From positions 1,212,730 through 1,276,729 of the forward strand of contig NZ_JACGXS010000001.1 of NCBI RefSeq assembly GCF_014117215.1: a DNA stretch of 64,000 nt. Direction: 5' to 3'. This DNA comes from Stenotrophomonas tumulicola (GTDB taxonomy: Bacteria; Pseudomonadota; Gammaproteobacteria; Xanthomonadales; Xanthomonadaceae). Below are positions 18,420 to 27,962 of this stretch, in pieces. Numbering within the stretch: position 1 is the first letter of the stretch; every line of letters begins with the position of its first letter. The notes beneath the pieces were generated by a model that was given only the letters and a program-made list of their open reading frames with translations, made no database searches and was not told the origin of the DNA. The translations under genes were made by a program, and so were the position numbers.

Positions 18420-18911
18420 ATGAACGACAAGCACCAGGCAGCTGCCGATACCGGCGGCGAGTTCCTCAGCTTCACCCTCGGCGACGAACACTACGGGGTG
18501 GACATCCTCAAGGTGCAGGAGATCCGCGGCTACGACGCCGTCACCCGCGTACCGGATGCCCCTGACTACATCAAGGGCGTCATCAACCTGCGCGGCACCA
18601 TCGTGCCGGTGATCGACCTGCGCCTGAAGCTGCGCCTGGACAACGCCCGCTACGACGCGTTCACCGTGATGATCGTGCTCAACGTCGAAGAGCGCGTGGT
18701 CGGCATCGTCGTCGACAGCGTCTCCGACGTGATCCCGCTTTCGGCCGAGCAGATCCGCCCCACCCCGGAGTTCGGTGCCGCCGTGGACACCCGGTTCATC
18801 TCCGGCATCGGCACCCAGGACGACCGCATGCTGATCCTGCTGGACATCGAAACCCTGCTCGACAGCGCCGACGTCGGCCAGCCAGCCGTGGTCGAAGAAG
18901 CCGCTGCCTGA
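18420..18911 (+). CDS. cheW: CheW, chemotaxis coupling protein
   Basis: CheW joins receptors to CheA. The 163-residue protein is a single CheW domain: FLSFTLGDEHYGVDILKVQE near the start, VINLRGTIVPVIDLRLKL in the middle and MLILLDIETLL near the end. The ATG at 18420 is used because the upstream part of the open frame reads through repeat DNA. It is the only stand-alone CheW in the window, so it may serve both CheA proteins (inference). Confidence 0.95.
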   Translation: MNDKHQAAADTGGEFLSFTLGDEHYGVDILKVQEIRGYDAVTRVPDAPDYIKGVINLRGTIVPVIDLRLKLRLDNARYDAFTVMIVLNVEERVVGIVVDSVSDVIPLSAEQIRPTPEFGAAVDTRFISGIGTQDDRMLILLDIETLLDSADVGQPAVVEEAAA

Positions 18912-18928
18912 TCCCCGCAACAAATTCC

Positions 18929-18955
18929 TTCAGTTCCACCTGGATCTGCCGATAG
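18929..18955 (+). promoter_or_regulatory. Predicted FliA (sigma-28) promoter for the exported OB-fold-like gene
   Basis: TTCAGTTC (18929-18936), 11 bases, GCCGATAG (18948-18955), 73 bases before the ATG at 19029. Confidence 0.55.
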
Positions 18956-19028
18956 CGGAGTCAGGGCCCGCCTGCGATGGAGCGCGACTGGGCAGGCCAC
19001 CCCATCCCCATCCCCGGAGAACCTTTCC

Positions 19029-19409
19029 ATGAAGTCCCTGATCACCGCCGCATCGGCCACCCTGCTGGCTGCCACCGCCCTGACCGTATCGGCCCAGTCC
19101 GCCATGATTCCGCCGGAGCTGGCCGCGCGCCAGGTCGGCAAGGAAGGCATGGTCTGCGGCAAGGTGGAAAAGGCCCGTTATGCCGAAGGTTCCGAAGGCC
19201 AGCCGACGTTCCTGTACATGGGCGGCGCATTCCCGCGCCACACTTTCTCCGCGCGCATCTCCGGTGCCAACCGCGGCAAGTTCAGCTTCCCGCTGGAAAC
19301 CCTGGAAGGCAAGGACGTGTGCGTGATCGGCAAGATCGAGCGCGATGCCTCCCGCGCTGAAATCGAAGTCAGCTCCCCGGCCGGGCTGAAGCTGGCCGAC
19401 ATCAAGTAA
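19029..19409 (+). CDS. Small periplasmic protein, OB-fold-like, function unknown
   Basis: This 126-residue protein has a clear signal peptide ([14 protein letters not shown], cleavage near residue 23-25). The mature part resembles small OB-fold domains: an opening strand [12 protein letters not shown], a PTFLYMGG turn, an [13 protein letters not shown] strand, then [10 protein letters not shown] and a final strand AEIEVSSP. Two cysteines, in MVCGKV and DVCVIG, could form a disulfide. It stands alone between cheW and a receptor gene and has its own predicted sigma-28 promoter, so a periplasmic role linked to motility or receptors is possible, but this is inference. It is followed by a GC hairpin at 19424-19446. 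Confidence 0.8.
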   Translation: MKSLITAASATLLAATALTVSAQSAMIPPELAARQVGKEGMVCGKVEKARYAEGSEGQPTFLYMGGAFPRHTFSARISGANRGKFSFPLETLEGKDVCVIGKIERDASRAEIEVSSPAGLKLADIK

Positions 19410-19423
19410 TACGACCTGTCCCG

Positions 19424-19446
19424 CCACGCCGGCCCGCCCGGCGTGG
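19424..19446 (+). terminator. GC-rich hairpin, possible terminator without T-run
   Basis: CCACGCCGG (19424-19432), five-base loop, CCGGCGTGG (19438-19446): a perfect 9-bp stem 14 bases after the OB-fold-like gene. No U-tract follows, so it may not terminate alone. Confidence 0.35.
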
Positions 19447-19504
19447 TCGCTGCACCCGGGCCATGTCGGCCCGGACGCGTCCGTCATTGGAGACTGCAAC
19501 GCCC

Positions 19505-21868
19505 ATGCGCTGGATCAACGACCTCAAACTGATGCCCAAGCTGCTGGCCACCTTCGGTGTCCTGCTGTTGGTGATGCTGCTGCAGGGCATGGTGGCCTAC
19601 CGCGGCCTGCACTCGCTCAACGACGTGACCACGACACTGGCCGGCAAGCGGATGGAAAGCATCCGCATGGCCGGCGAGATGCGCGGACTGCTGGGTGAGT
19701 ACCGCAACTCCTCCTACCAGCAGCTGATCCGCGCCAGCGAGGACGTCAAGGCCGAAGCGCGTGCCGGCGTGGCCGACATGCGCAAGCAGCTGGATGCATC
19801 CATCAAGGCCTACCCGGCCCTGATCGACGGAGGGCAGCAGAAGGCCCTGTTCGACACCTTCGTCAAGGACTGGAACGACGCACTGGCATCCTACGACTCG
19901 GTCAGCGAGATGCTGGAGCTGCAGCTGCCCGACGACGCCGTCGATACGTTCGTTGGCGAAACCCGCGCCAAGCACCGCAAGTCCGCCGCTGCGCTGGAAG
20001 CACTGATCGCCGAAGACAACCGGCTTGCCCGCGCCGCGCGCGAAGAAGCTGAATCCACCTATGCGACCTCGGCCACGCTGATCGTCATCGCCCTGCTCGG
20101 CGGCACCGCGCTCGGCTTCGTACTGGTCTGGCTGTTCGCCCGCGCCCTGGTCGGCAGCGTACGGGGTGCGGTATCGGTCGCCAACGACGTGGCCAGTGGC
20201 AAGCTGGACGGCCATATCGACACCACCCGCTCGGATGAAGTGGGCGACCTGCTGCAGGCCATGCAGCGCATGCAGCGGGACCTGCGCGAACGCATCGAAC
20301 GCGACCAGGCCATCGCCAGCGAGAACCTGCGCATCCGCACCGCGCTGGATTACAGCTCCACCGGCGTGTTCCTCAGCGATGGCGACCAGCAGATCGTGTA
20401 CGCCAACCGTGCCCTGCAGCAGTCGCTGAGCGACCATGCCGACGAGGTGCGCAAGGACCTGCCCGAGTTCGACCACGAAACGCCACTGGTGGGCCGCTCG
20501 GCCGCCGAACTGGAGCATGGTGGCAAGCTCGACCCGGCGCTGCTGGCCGAGCTGGCCCGTGCCGGCGTGGCCCGCCGCGAGGTCCAGTATGGCCAGGCGC
20601 AGTTCGCGCAGGTCATCTCCACCATCCGCAACGAAGCAGGCGAGACCGTTGGCCATGTGACCGAATGGCGCGACCGCACGCCCGAAGCGGCGGTGGAGGC
20701 CGAGGTTGCCCGGGTCATCGCCCAGGCAGCGGCCGGCGACCTGACCGGACGCATCGATGATGCCGACAAGGACGGCTTCTTCCTGCAGCTGGCCCGGCAG
20801 ATCAACGGCCTGCTGGACGCCAACGCATCCAGCATCGACCAGGTCTCCCAGCTGCTGGCCGCACTGTCGCGCGGTGACCTGACCGTCCGCATGCAGGGCG
20901 ACTACCAGGGCGTATTCGCCCGGATGCGCGATGATGCCAATGCGACGGCCGAACAGCTGAGCGGCATCGTCACCCGCATCAAGCATTCCAGCCGCGCCAT
21001 CAACTCGGCGGCGGGTGAGATCGCCAGCGGCAACAACGACCTGTCGCGCCGCACCGAACAGCAGGCCGCCAACCTGGAAGAAACCGCCGCCTCGATGGAG
21101 GAACTGACCTCCACCGTGCGCCAGAACGCCGAGCACGCCCGCCAGGCCAACCAGCTGGCCATCGGTGCGGCCGGCGTGGCCTCGCAGGGTGGCGACGTGG
21201 TCGGCCAGGTGGTCACCACGATGTCCGCCATCGAAACCTCGTCGAAGAAGATCGGCGAGATCATCTCGGTCATCGACGGCATCGCCTTCCAGACCAACAT
21301 CCTGGCACTCAACGCCGCCGTCGAAGCCGCCCGTGCCGGTGAGCAGGGCCGCGGCTTCGCCGTGGTCGCCAGCGAGGTGCGCACCCTGGCGCAGCGCTCG
21401 GCCGCCGCCGCCAAGGAGATCAAGGGCCTGATCGACGATTCGGTCGGCAAGGTCGCCGACGGTTCCGCATTGGTGCACAAGGCCGGCACGACCATGGCCG
21501 AGATCGTCGCCTCGGTGCAGCGCGTGACCGACATCATGGCCGAGATCTCCGCCGCGTCGCAGGAGCAGAGCGCGGGCATCGAACAGGTCAACCAGACCGT
21601 GGTGCAGATGGACGAAACCACCCAGCAGAACGCCGCACTGGTGGAAGAAGCCACCGCCGCGGCGCGTGCCATGGAAGAACAGGCCGGCCACCTCAGCGAG
21701 GCGGTGTCGGTGTTCCAGCTGGACGAGGCCGACCAGCCGCACGACGCGCCGGTTGCCACCCGCACGCGCGTCGCAGCCGCGCCGGCACCCGCCGCGACCC
21801 CGTCGCGCCGTCCGCCAAGCCGCCAGACGGTAACCGAACTGGCCGACGGCGACTGGCAGGAGTTCTGA
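19505..21868 (+). CDS. Methyl-accepting chemotaxis protein with PAS domain and CheR-docking tail
   Basis: The ATG at 19505 ([14 protein letters not shown]) is used instead of an upstream in-frame ATG at 19463, because the receptor-type N-terminus begins here. The 787-residue protein has membrane helices at about 12-32 and 189-212, a periplasmic helical region, HAMP, a PAS domain at about 275-395 ([16 protein letters not shown]), HAMP-like repeats (GDLTGR, GDLTVR) and a signalling domain. It ends DWQEF after a flexible Pro/Ala/Arg-rich tail, matching the W-x-x-F pentapeptide that tethers CheR and CheB in E. coli (NWETF). No clear sigma-28 site is visible just upstream. Confidence 0.93.
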   Translation: MRWINDLKLMPKLLATFGVLLLVMLLQGMVAYRGLHSLNDVTTTLAGKRMESIRMAGEMRGLLGEYRNSSYQQLIRASEDVKAEARAGVADMRKQLDASIKAYPALIDGGQQKALFDTFVKDWNDALASYDSVSEMLELQLPDDAVDTFVGETRAKHRKSAAALEALIAEDNRLARAAREEAESTYATSATLIVIALLGGTALGFVLVWLFARALVGSVRGAVSVANDVASGKLDGHIDTTRSDEVGDLLQAMQRMQRDLRERIERDQAIASENLRIRTALDYSSTGVFLSDGDQQIVYANRALQQSLSDHADEVRKDLPEFDHETPLVGRSAAELEHGGKLDPALLAELARAGVARREVQYGQAQFAQVISTIRNEAGETVGHVTEWRDRTPEAAVEAEVARVIAQAAAGDLTGRIDDADKDGFFLQLARQINGLLDANASSIDQVSQLLAALSRGDLTVRMQGDYQGVFARMRDDANATAEQLSGIVTRIKHSSRAINSAAGEIASGNNDLSRRTEQQAANLEETAASMEELTSTVRQNAEHARQANQLAIGAAGVASQGGDVVGQVVTTMSAIETSSKKIGEIISVIDGIAFQTNILALNAAVEAARAGEQGRGFAVVASEVRTLAQRSAAAAKEIKGLIDDSVGKVADGSALVHKAGTTMAEIVASVQRVTDIMAEISAASQEQSAGIEQVNQTVVQMDETTQQNAALVEEATAAARAMEEQAGHLSEAVSVFQLDEADQPHDAPVATRTRVAAAPAPAATPSRRPPSRQTVTELADGDWQEF

Positions 21869-21873
21869 TAGAT

Positions 21874-21956
21874 AAAAAGGGGACGGAGGGGATTAAGTGG
21901 CAATTGGCCAGCTTCGAGCTGGCCAATTGCCACTTAATCCCCTCCGTCCCCTTTTT
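21874..21956. repeat. Long perfect hairpin, repeat family copy 1; possible bidirectional terminator
   Basis: A 40-base arm at 21874-21913 is perfectly complementary to 21917-21956 around the loop TCG. The outer part (AAAAAGGGGACGGAGGGG, then ATTAAGT) is identical to the element at 38811-38889, while the inner stem differs. A-rich and T-rich ends flank the GC stem, so it could terminate transcription in both directions. It sits five bases after the receptor stop codon. Confidence 0.85.
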
Positions 21957-21960
21957 TGCC

Positions 21961-21987
21961 TCAACTGTTGCTGTCTTCGGCCGATAA
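21961..21987 (+). promoter_or_regulatory. Predicted FliA (sigma-28) promoter for receptor-cheR-cheD-cheB
   Basis: TCAACTGT (21961-21968), 11 bases, GCCGATAA (21980-21987). The -10 is a perfect match to the consensus; the -35 is moderate. It lies just after the long hairpin and 44 bases before the receptor start. Confidence 0.65.
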
Positions 21988-22031
21988 CAGGGGTGACGCG
22001 CTCCCCCTTTTCCCCGTTCCGGCCTCGCTCC

Positions 22032-24305
22032 ATGACGTTCAATCATTACTGGCACCAGTACTTCGACAATCTGTCGGTCCGACGCAAGCTCAACCTGCTC
22101 ACGCTGTTGATCGCCATCGGCATCGTCGCCTTGTCGGTGGTCGCCGCTCGCATGCAGTACCTGGACCTGACCGACACCCGCAAGGCGTCGCTTGCCGTCC
22201 AGGTGGAGCTGGCCGAAGGCGTGCTGGCCCACTACCATCGCCTGGCCAGCACCGGTGAACTCAGCGAAGAGGTGGCCAAGACCGCCGCGCTGCAGGCGCT
22301 GGATTCGATGCGCGCGGAGAAGGACACGTATTACTACAACGTCCTCGACACCGATTACACGCTGCTGATGCATCCGTTCGCCGCGGACCGCGTCGGCAAG
22401 GTCCAGAAGGACTACAGGTCGGCCGATGGCATCCAGACCTACTACCTGCAGGTCGGCATGGCGCGCCTGGGCGGCGGCTATGTTCCGTACCAGACCAGCA
22501 GGCCCGACAGCGAAAAAGTCGACAAGATCACCTACGCGCACCTGTTCGCACCCTGGCAGTGGGTGGTCACCAGTGGCATGTACATGGACGACGTGCAGGC
22601 ACAGGCCTGGGCCTTCACCCTGGTGATGGCCGCCACCGGTGGTGGCGTGCTGCTGCTGGTACTGGCGCTGAGCTGGGTGATCGGCAACCGCATCGCCGAC
22701 CCGCTGCGCAGGGCCACGCGGATCGCCGAGGGCATCGCCGCCGGAAAGCTGGACAACAGCATCGGCGCGCAGCCGAGCGATGAAACCGGTCGCCTGCTGG
22801 CAAGCATGGCGCGCATGCAGGACCAGCTGCATGCAGTGATTGCCGGCCAGCGCGAAATGGCCCGCCGCCACGAAGCCGGTGAGCTGGGCTACCGCATCGA
22901 CGCCAGCATCATCCCCGGCGAGTACGGGCAGATGGTGCGCGACACCAACAGCCTGGTCGCCAGCCATGTACAGACGCTGCACGACGTACTCACGGTGGTG
23001 CAGCAGTATGCCGTGGGCGACCTGCGCGGGGATATCGCACGCTACCCCGGTGAGAAGGCGCTGATCACCAGCACCGTCGACACGGTCAAGGGCAACCTCG
23101 GCCGCATCAACGCCGAAATCAAGCGACTTGCCAGTGCCGCCGCCGCCGGTGACTTCAGCCAGCGTGGCGATGCCATGCAGTTCGAGCACGACTTCCGCAC
23201 CATGGTCGAGAACCTCAACGCGATGATGGCGGTGAGCGACGACAACCTGGGCAAGCTGTCGGCGTTGTTGTCGGCGATCGCCGAAGGCGACCTGACGGTG
23301 CGCATGCACGGTGACTTCCAGGGCGTGTTCGCCAGGATGCGCGATGATGCCAATGCCACGGTCGCCCAGCTGACCCGTATCGTCGGCCAGATCCAGGCCG
23401 CGACGAGCAGCATCACGTTGGCATCGGGCGAGATCGCCAGCGGCAACAATGACCTGTCGCGGCGCACCGAACAGCAGGCGGCCAACCTGGAAGAAACCGC
23501 CGCCTCGATGGAGGAACTGACCTCCACCGTGCGCCAGAACGCCGAGCACGCCCGCCAGGCCAACCAGCTGGCCATCGGTGCGGCCGGCGTGGCCTCGCAG
23601 GGCGGCGACGTGGTCGGCCAGGTGGTCACCACGATGTCCGCCATCGAGGCATCGTCGAAGAAGATCGCCGAGATCATCTCGGTCATCGACGGCATCGCCT
23701 TCCAGACCAACATCCTGGCGCTCAACGCCGCCGTCGAAGCCGCCCGTGCCGGTGACCAGGGCCGCGGCTTCGCCGTGGTCGCCAGCGAGGTGCGCACGCT
23801 GGCGCAGCGCTCGGCCGCCGCCGCCAAGGAGATCAAGGGCCTGATCGATGCCTCCGTCGACAAGGTCGCCGACGGCTCCCGGCTGGTGCATGACGCCGGC
23901 ACCACGATGGGCGAGATCGTCGCCTCGGTGCAGCGCGTCACCGACATCATGGCCGAGATCTCCGCCGCCTCGCAGGAACAGAGCGCGGGCATCGAACAGG
24001 TCAACCAGACCGTGGTGCAGATGGACGAAACCACCCAGCAGAACGCCGCGCTGGTGGAAGAAGCCACCGCCGCGGCACGCGCGATGGAAGAACAGGCGGC
24101 ACAGCTGGCCGATGCAGTGGCGATCTTCCGGCTGGACAACCGGGTCGACGCGGCCGTCCGCGCCGTCGCTGCCCGGGTGGAAACGGCCATGCCCACCGCT
24201 ACTGCCGCCCTGTCCAGGCGCCCGGCGCCACGCACGACACACCGCCAGCCACCGGCGTCCCGCCCGCTACCTACCCCCGACGACGGCAACTGGCAGGAAT
24301 TCTGA
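22032..24305 (+). CDS. Methyl-accepting chemotaxis protein with single-Cache sensor and CheR-docking tail
   Basis: The 757-residue receptor starts at 22032 ([20 protein letters not shown]); the upstream part of the frame crosses the hairpin and promoter. Membrane helices lie at about 21-41 and 196-220. The periplasmic region has the single-Cache pattern [16 protein letters not shown] and [14 protein letters not shown], a family that often binds short carboxylates. HAMP, HAMP-like repeats and the signalling domain follow. It ends NWQEF, a near match to the E. coli NWETF tether. cheR follows closely, so receptor and adaptation enzymes probably share a transcript. Confidence 0.93.
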   Translation: MTFNHYWHQYFDNLSVRRKLNLLTLLIAIGIVALSVVAARMQYLDLTDTRKASLAVQVELAEGVLAHYHRLASTGELSEEVAKTAALQALDSMRAEKDTYYYNVLDTDYTLLMHPFAADRVGKVQKDYRSADGIQTYYLQVGMARLGGGYVPYQTSRPDSEKVDKITYAHLFAPWQWVVTSGMYMDDVQAQAWAFTLVMAATGGGVLLLVLALSWVIGNRIADPLRRATRIAEGIAAGKLDNSIGAQPSDETGRLLASMARMQDQLHAVIAGQREMARRHEAGELGYRIDASIIPGEYGQMVRDTNSLVASHVQTLHDVLTVVQQYAVGDLRGDIARYPGEKALITSTVDTVKGNLGRINAEIKRLASAAAAGDFSQRGDAMQFEHDFRTMVENLNAMMAVSDDNLGKLSALLSAIAEGDLTVRMHGDFQGVFARMRDDANATVAQLTRIVGQIQAATSSITLASGEIASGNNDLSRRTEQQAANLEETAASMEELTSTVRQNAEHARQANQLAIGAAGVASQGGDVVGQVVTTMSAIEASSKKIAEIISVIDGIAFQTNILALNAAVEAARAGDQGRGFAVVASEVRTLAQRSAAAAKEIKGLIDASVDKVADGSRLVHDAGTTMGEIVASVQRVTDIMAEISAASQEQSAGIEQVNQTVVQMDETTQQNAALVEEATAAARAMEEQAAQLADAVAIFRLDNRVDAAVRAVAARVETAMPTATAALSRRPAPRTTHRQPPASRPLPTPDDGNWQEF

Positions 24306-24359
24306 TTGCCCCGGCGCGGCCCCGCCTCCGCGCCCTCTCCCCCGCCCTGGACACACAAC

Positions 24360-25232
24360 GTGACCCTGCCGCCCTCCTCCATCGTCCGCAGCGAAAACCG
24401 CGAGTTCGATTTCGCCGACCGCGATTTCCGCCGCGTCTGCGAGCTGATCTACCAGCGTGCCGGCATCGCGCTGGCGCCCGCGAAGCGCGACATGGTCTAC
24501 GGACGCCTGTCGCGACGGCTGCGTGCGCTGGGCCTGCGCAGCTTCCAGCATTACCTGGACCATCTGGAAAGCGGCGGCGACGACGAGTGGCAGGCCTTCA
24601 CCAACGCGCTGACCACCAACCTCACCGCCTTCTTCCGCGAGCCGCATCATTTCGACAGGCTGCGCGAGGAACTGCAGCGCCATGCGGCCAGCGCGACCGG
24701 CAGCAACCCGCTGCTGTTGTGGTCCTGCGCTGCGTCCACTGGCGAAGAACCGTATTCGATGGCGATCACCGCGTGCGAGGCCTTCGGCACGCTGACACCC
24801 CCGGTGCGCATCGTCGCCACCGATGTCGACACCCAGGTACTGGCAACCGCCGCGCGGGGTGTCTATGCGCTGGAACGGGTGACCGGCGTGGAACCCGCAC
24901 TGCGCCGCCGCTACTTCCAGCGCGGTACCGGCCCCAACGAAGGCCAGTGCCGCGTGCTGCCGACATTGCGCGGGATGGTCGACTTCCGCCCGCTGAACCT
25001 GCTTGCCCCGCGCTATGACATTGGCGGTCCGTTCACCGCGCTGTTCTGCCGCAACGTGATGATCTACTTCGACAAACCCACCCAGCGCGGCATCCTGGGC
25101 CGGCTGGTGCAGCACCTCTCGCATGACGGGCTGCTCTACACCGGCCATTCCGAAAACTACCTGCATGCCGCCGACCTGATCGCGCCCTGCGGCCGCACGC
25201 TGTACCGCCGGGCAACGGGAGCACCTGCATGA
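24360..25232 (+). CDS. cheR: CheR, receptor glutamate methyltransferase
   Basis: CheR methylates receptor glutamates using S-adenosylmethionine. The all-helical N-terminal domain ([19 protein letters not shown]) and the SAM-binding region ([19 protein letters not shown], later [14 protein letters not shown]) are clear. The GTG at 24360 gives 290 residues. A TTG at 24306 has a better-placed AGGA but adds 18 unusual Pro-rich residues, so the start is uncertain. Two receptors just upstream end in DWQEF and NWQEF, which would suit a pentapeptide-dependent CheR. It overlaps cheD by four bases. Confidence 0.93.
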   Translation: MTLPPSSIVRSENREFDFADRDFRRVCELIYQRAGIALAPAKRDMVYGRLSRRLRALGLRSFQHYLDHLESGGDDEWQAFTNALTTNLTAFFREPHHFDRLREELQRHAASATGSNPLLLWSCAASTGEEPYSMAITACEAFGTLTPPVRIVATDVDTQVLATAARGVYALERVTGVEPALRRRYFQRGTGPNEGQCRVLPTLRGMVDFRPLNLLAPRYDIGGPFTALFCRNVMIYFDKPTQRGILGRLVQHLSHDGLLYTGHSENYLHAADLIAPCGRTLYRRATGAPA

Positions 25233-25825
25233 ACCTGGCCCTGCGTGGCGACGATGTCATGCGCTACTTCGACAGCCGCTTCAAGGTGACGGCCGCGAAG
25301 CTGCTGCCGACCCAGTACCTGGTGGTGGACGATGACACGGCGTTGACCACCATCCTCGGCTCCTGCGTGGCGGCATGCCTGCGCGACCCGCTGCTGCGGA
25401 TCGGCGGCATGAACCATTTCCTGCTGCCCGAAGGCAATGTCGGTGACGGCGCACCCGCGCGCTATGGCAGCTATGCGATGGAACTGCTGATAAACGACCT
25501 GCTGAAGCGCGGCGCGAACCGCAAGCGCCTGGAAGCCAAGGTGTTCGGCGGCGCCAACGTACTCAAGGGCTTCACCAGCAATCCCGTTGGCACCCGCAAT
25601 GCCGAATTCGTGCGCCAGTACCTGCAGGCCGAGCACATTCCCATCGTCGCCGAGGACCTGTGCGGCATCCATCCCCGCAAGATATGGTTCTTCGCCGACA
25701 GCGGCCGCGTGGTGGTCAACCGCCTTCCGCATGCACACGAGGCCGAGGTGGCCGCCGCCGAATCGGCGGTGCGTGCACGCCTGTCCAAGGCGCCGGTCAC
25801 CGGTGGCGTGGAGCTGTTCGAATGA
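25229..25825 (+). CDS. cheD: CheD, receptor glutamine deamidase
   Basis: CheD deamidates receptor glutamines and in some species interacts with CheC or CheY. The 198-residue protein has the catalytic pair: C46 in LGSCVAAC and H63 in GGMNHFLLP. The [11 protein letters not shown] segment is also typical. It is joined to cheR and cheB by four-base ATGA overlaps. No cheC is visible in the window. Confidence 0.93.
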   Translation: MNLALRGDDVMRYFDSRFKVTAAKLLPTQYLVVDDDTALTTILGSCVAACLRDPLLRIGGMNHFLLPEGNVGDGAPARYGSYAMELLINDLLKRGANRKRLEAKVFGGANVLKGFTSNPVGTRNAEFVRQYLQAEHIPIVAEDLCGIHPRKIWFFADSGRVVVNRLPHAHEAEVAAAESAVRARLSKAPVTGGVELFE

Positions 25826-26892
25826 GCGTGGTCCCGCCATGCCGCGTGCTGGTCGTCGACGATTCGGCCGTGGTACGGCAGATCCTCAGCGAGATCCTGG
25901 CCAGCGATCCGGGCATCGAGGTGGTCGGTACCGCGGCTGATCCCCTGCTGGCCCGCGACAAGATCAAGCGGCTGGCGCCGGACGTGATCACGCTGGACGT
26001 GGAAATGCCGCGCATGGACGGCCTGGCGTTCCTGGAGAACCTGATGCGCCTGCACCCGTTGCCGGTGGTGATGATTTCCTCGCTGACCGAACGCGGCGCC
26101 GACACCACCCTGCAGGCCCTGGCACTGGGCGCGGTGGATTTCGTCTCCAAACCGAAACTGGACGTCAGCCGCGGGCTGCAGGCCTACGCTGATGAGATCA
26201 TCGAGAAAGTGAAGGCCGCTGCGCGCTCCCGGGTGCGCGCCCTGGTACGCGTGCCCGTCGCGCCGAAGCTGACGCTGGCTCCGCAGGCGCCTGCCGCATC
26301 GCGGTCGTCGCAGTTCCGCACGACGGATCGGCTGATCGCCCTGGGCGCTTCGGCCGGCGGCACCGAGGCGCTGCGCGTGGTACTGGAAGGCTTGCCAGCC
26401 GACGCACCGGCGGTGGTGATGACCCAGCACCTGCCAGCGACCTTCAGCGGTGCGTTCGCCGAGCGGCTGGACCGGCACTCGGCGATGGCGGTGCGCGAGG
26501 CCAGCGATGGCGAGGCGGTGCTGCCCGGCCATGCCTACCTGCCGCCCGGTGGCAGGCACCTGCGGGTAATCCGCGACGGTGCGCGCTGGCGTTGCCGGGT
26601 CGATGATGGTCCCGCGGTGAACCGGCACAAGCCGGCAGTGGACGTGTTGTTCCAGTCCGTGGCGCTCAGTGCCGGCGCCAACGCCATCGGCGTGATCCTG
26701 ACCGGGATGGGCGATGACGGTGCGCGTGGCCTGCTGCAGCTGCGCCAGGCCGGCGCACCGACGCTGGTGCAGGACGAAGCCACCTCGGTGGTATGGGGTA
26801 TGCCGGGCGCGGCGATGAAACTCGGCGCAGCCGACGAAACCGTACCGCTGGAGAAGATCGCCGAACGGCTGCTGGCGCTGGCGCGGGTGTAG
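25822..26892 (+). CDS. cheB: CheB, receptor methylesterase response regulator
   Basis: This 356-residue protein has an N-terminal receiver (DD at 13-14, phospho-acceptor D59 in ITLDVEMP) and a C-terminal methylesterase with the catalytic triad S177 (GASAGG), H203 (TQHLP) and D298 or D299 (GMGDDGARG). It is the only cheB seen and fills the gap left in cluster 1. The stop codon TAG is part of the GTAG head of a SMAG-type palindrome at 26889-26911, as if repeat insertion supplied or preserved the stop. Confidence 0.95.
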   Translation: MSVVPPCRVLVVDDSAVVRQILSEILASDPGIEVVGTAADPLLARDKIKRLAPDVITLDVEMPRMDGLAFLENLMRLHPLPVVMISSLTERGADTTLQALALGAVDFVSKPKLDVSRGLQAYADEIIEKVKAAARSRVRALVRVPVAPKLTLAPQAPAASRSSQFRTTDRLIALGASAGGTEALRVVLEGLPADAPAVVMTQHLPATFSGAFAERLDRHSAMAVREASDGEAVLPGHAYLPPGGRHLRVIRDGARWRCRVDDGPAVNRHKPAVDVLFQSVALSAGANAIGVILTGMGDDGARGLLQLRQAGAPTLVQDEATSVVWGMPGAAMKLGAADETVPLEKIAERLLALARV

Positions 26893-27031
26893 AGCGGGGC
26901 CATGCCCCGCTGCGTTTCGCGCCCCAGACCCGGTAGAGCGGGTCCATGACCCGCTGCTCTTCATTGGGGCCTCGTTGCGCGGCCGCCGGCCATGGCCGCC
27001 CGAAAAGCAGCGGGTCATGGACCCGCTCTAC
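26889..27031. repeat. Three SMAG-type palindromes between cheB and the lig-like operon
   Basis: Elements at 26889-26911 (AGCGGGG/CCCCGCT), 26933-26955 (AGCGGG/CCCGCT) and 27009-27031 (the same stem, inverted). They fill the 170-base gap between convergent genes and could serve as terminators for both strands. The first overlaps the cheB stop codon. Confidence 0.8.
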
Positions 27032-27062
27032 CATTCGGCATGGCGCCCGCCGCGAGGGGGTC

Positions 27063-27962
27063 CTACCGGTTCGCAACACCCCAATACAACCGCATCGGGT
27101 TATCCACCAGCAGCCTGCGCTGCAGCTCCGCCGTCGGCGCGATATGCGGGATCACGTCCACCAGCTGCCCATCGTCGGGCATGTGCTGCTTCATGTTCGG
27201 GTGCGGCCAATCAGTACCCCACAGCACCCGGTCCGGGAAGCGTTCCACCAGGTGGCGTGCAAACGGCACCACGTCCGCATAGTCGGGCGGCCCTAGGCGT
27301 GACAGCCGCTCCGGACAGCTGACCTTGCTCCAGACGTTCTCGTTTTCATCCATCAACTGCACGAAACGCTGGAATGCCGGCCCGTCAACCGGCTGGCTGA
27401 CATCCGGACGCCCCATGTGGTCGACCACCACGGTGACCGGCAACGAACGGAAGAAGTCCCAGCGCTCGTCCAGGTCAGCGGCCTCGAAGTACACCACCAC
27501 ATGCCAGCCCAGCGGCGCGATGCGCTCGATGATCGCGTGGTAATACGCGTCCGGCTTCGGATCCACCAGCCGCCGCACGAAATTGAAGCGCACGCCGCGC
27601 ACGCCCGCGGCATGCAGCGCCTGCAGCTCGGCATCGCTGACCGTGTCGCGCACCGTCGCCACGCCACGGGCGAGGCCGCCGGCAGACTGCAGCGCGTCCA
27701 CCAGGGCACGATTGTCGGCGCCATGGCAGGTCGCCTGCACGATCACGTTGCGACTGAAGCCAAGGAAGTCGCGCAACGCGAACAACTGCTCCTTGCCGGC
27801 GTCACACGGGGTGTACTTGCGCTCCGGTGCATACGGGAACACCTCGCCCGGGCCGAACACATGGCAGTGCGCATCCACCGCCCCGGCCGGCGGCACGAAC
27901 CGCGGCCGGCTGGGCTCGGCGTGGAAATCCAGCCAGTCCGCGTCCTTCTGGAAGGCGGCCAT
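27063..27962 (-). CDS. ligI: LigI-like 2-pyrone-4,6-dicarboxylate lactonase (amidohydrolase family)
   Basis: This 299-residue TIM-barrel amidohydrolase has a DAHCHVFG motif (H32, H34) and the C-terminal WGTDWPHPN motif of the LigI/COG3618 group. LigI opens the lactone ring of 2-pyrone-4,6-dicarboxylate to 4-oxalomesaconate. Start ATG at 27962 overlaps the ligJ stop by one base; the longer open frame upstream merely overlaps ligJ. It is last in a six-gene operon whose other enzymes act on the products of this reaction, which supports the call over other lactonases such as 4-sulfomuconolactone hydrolase. Confidence 0.82.
   Translation of the reverse strand: MAAFQKDADWLDFHAEPSRPRFVPPAGAVDAHCHVFGPGEVFPYAPERKYTPCDAGKEQLFALRDFLGFSRNVIVQATCHGADNRALVDALQSAGGLARGVATVRDTVSDAELQALHAAGVRGVRFNFVRRLVDPKPDAYYHAIIERIAPLGWHVVVYFEAADLDERWDFFRSLPVTVVVDHMGRPDVSQPVDGPAFQRFVQLMDENENVWSKVSCPERLSRLGPPDYADVVPFARHLVERFPDRVLWGTDWPHPNMKQHMPDDGQLVDVIPHIAPTAELQRRLLVDNPMRLYWGVANR

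Noticed and set aside
21693..24242. 849-codon - strand open frame
   Set aside because: Shadow of the Cache-domain receptor. The frame persists because the receptor genes share codon bias; an equivalent shadow exists at 19484-21742.
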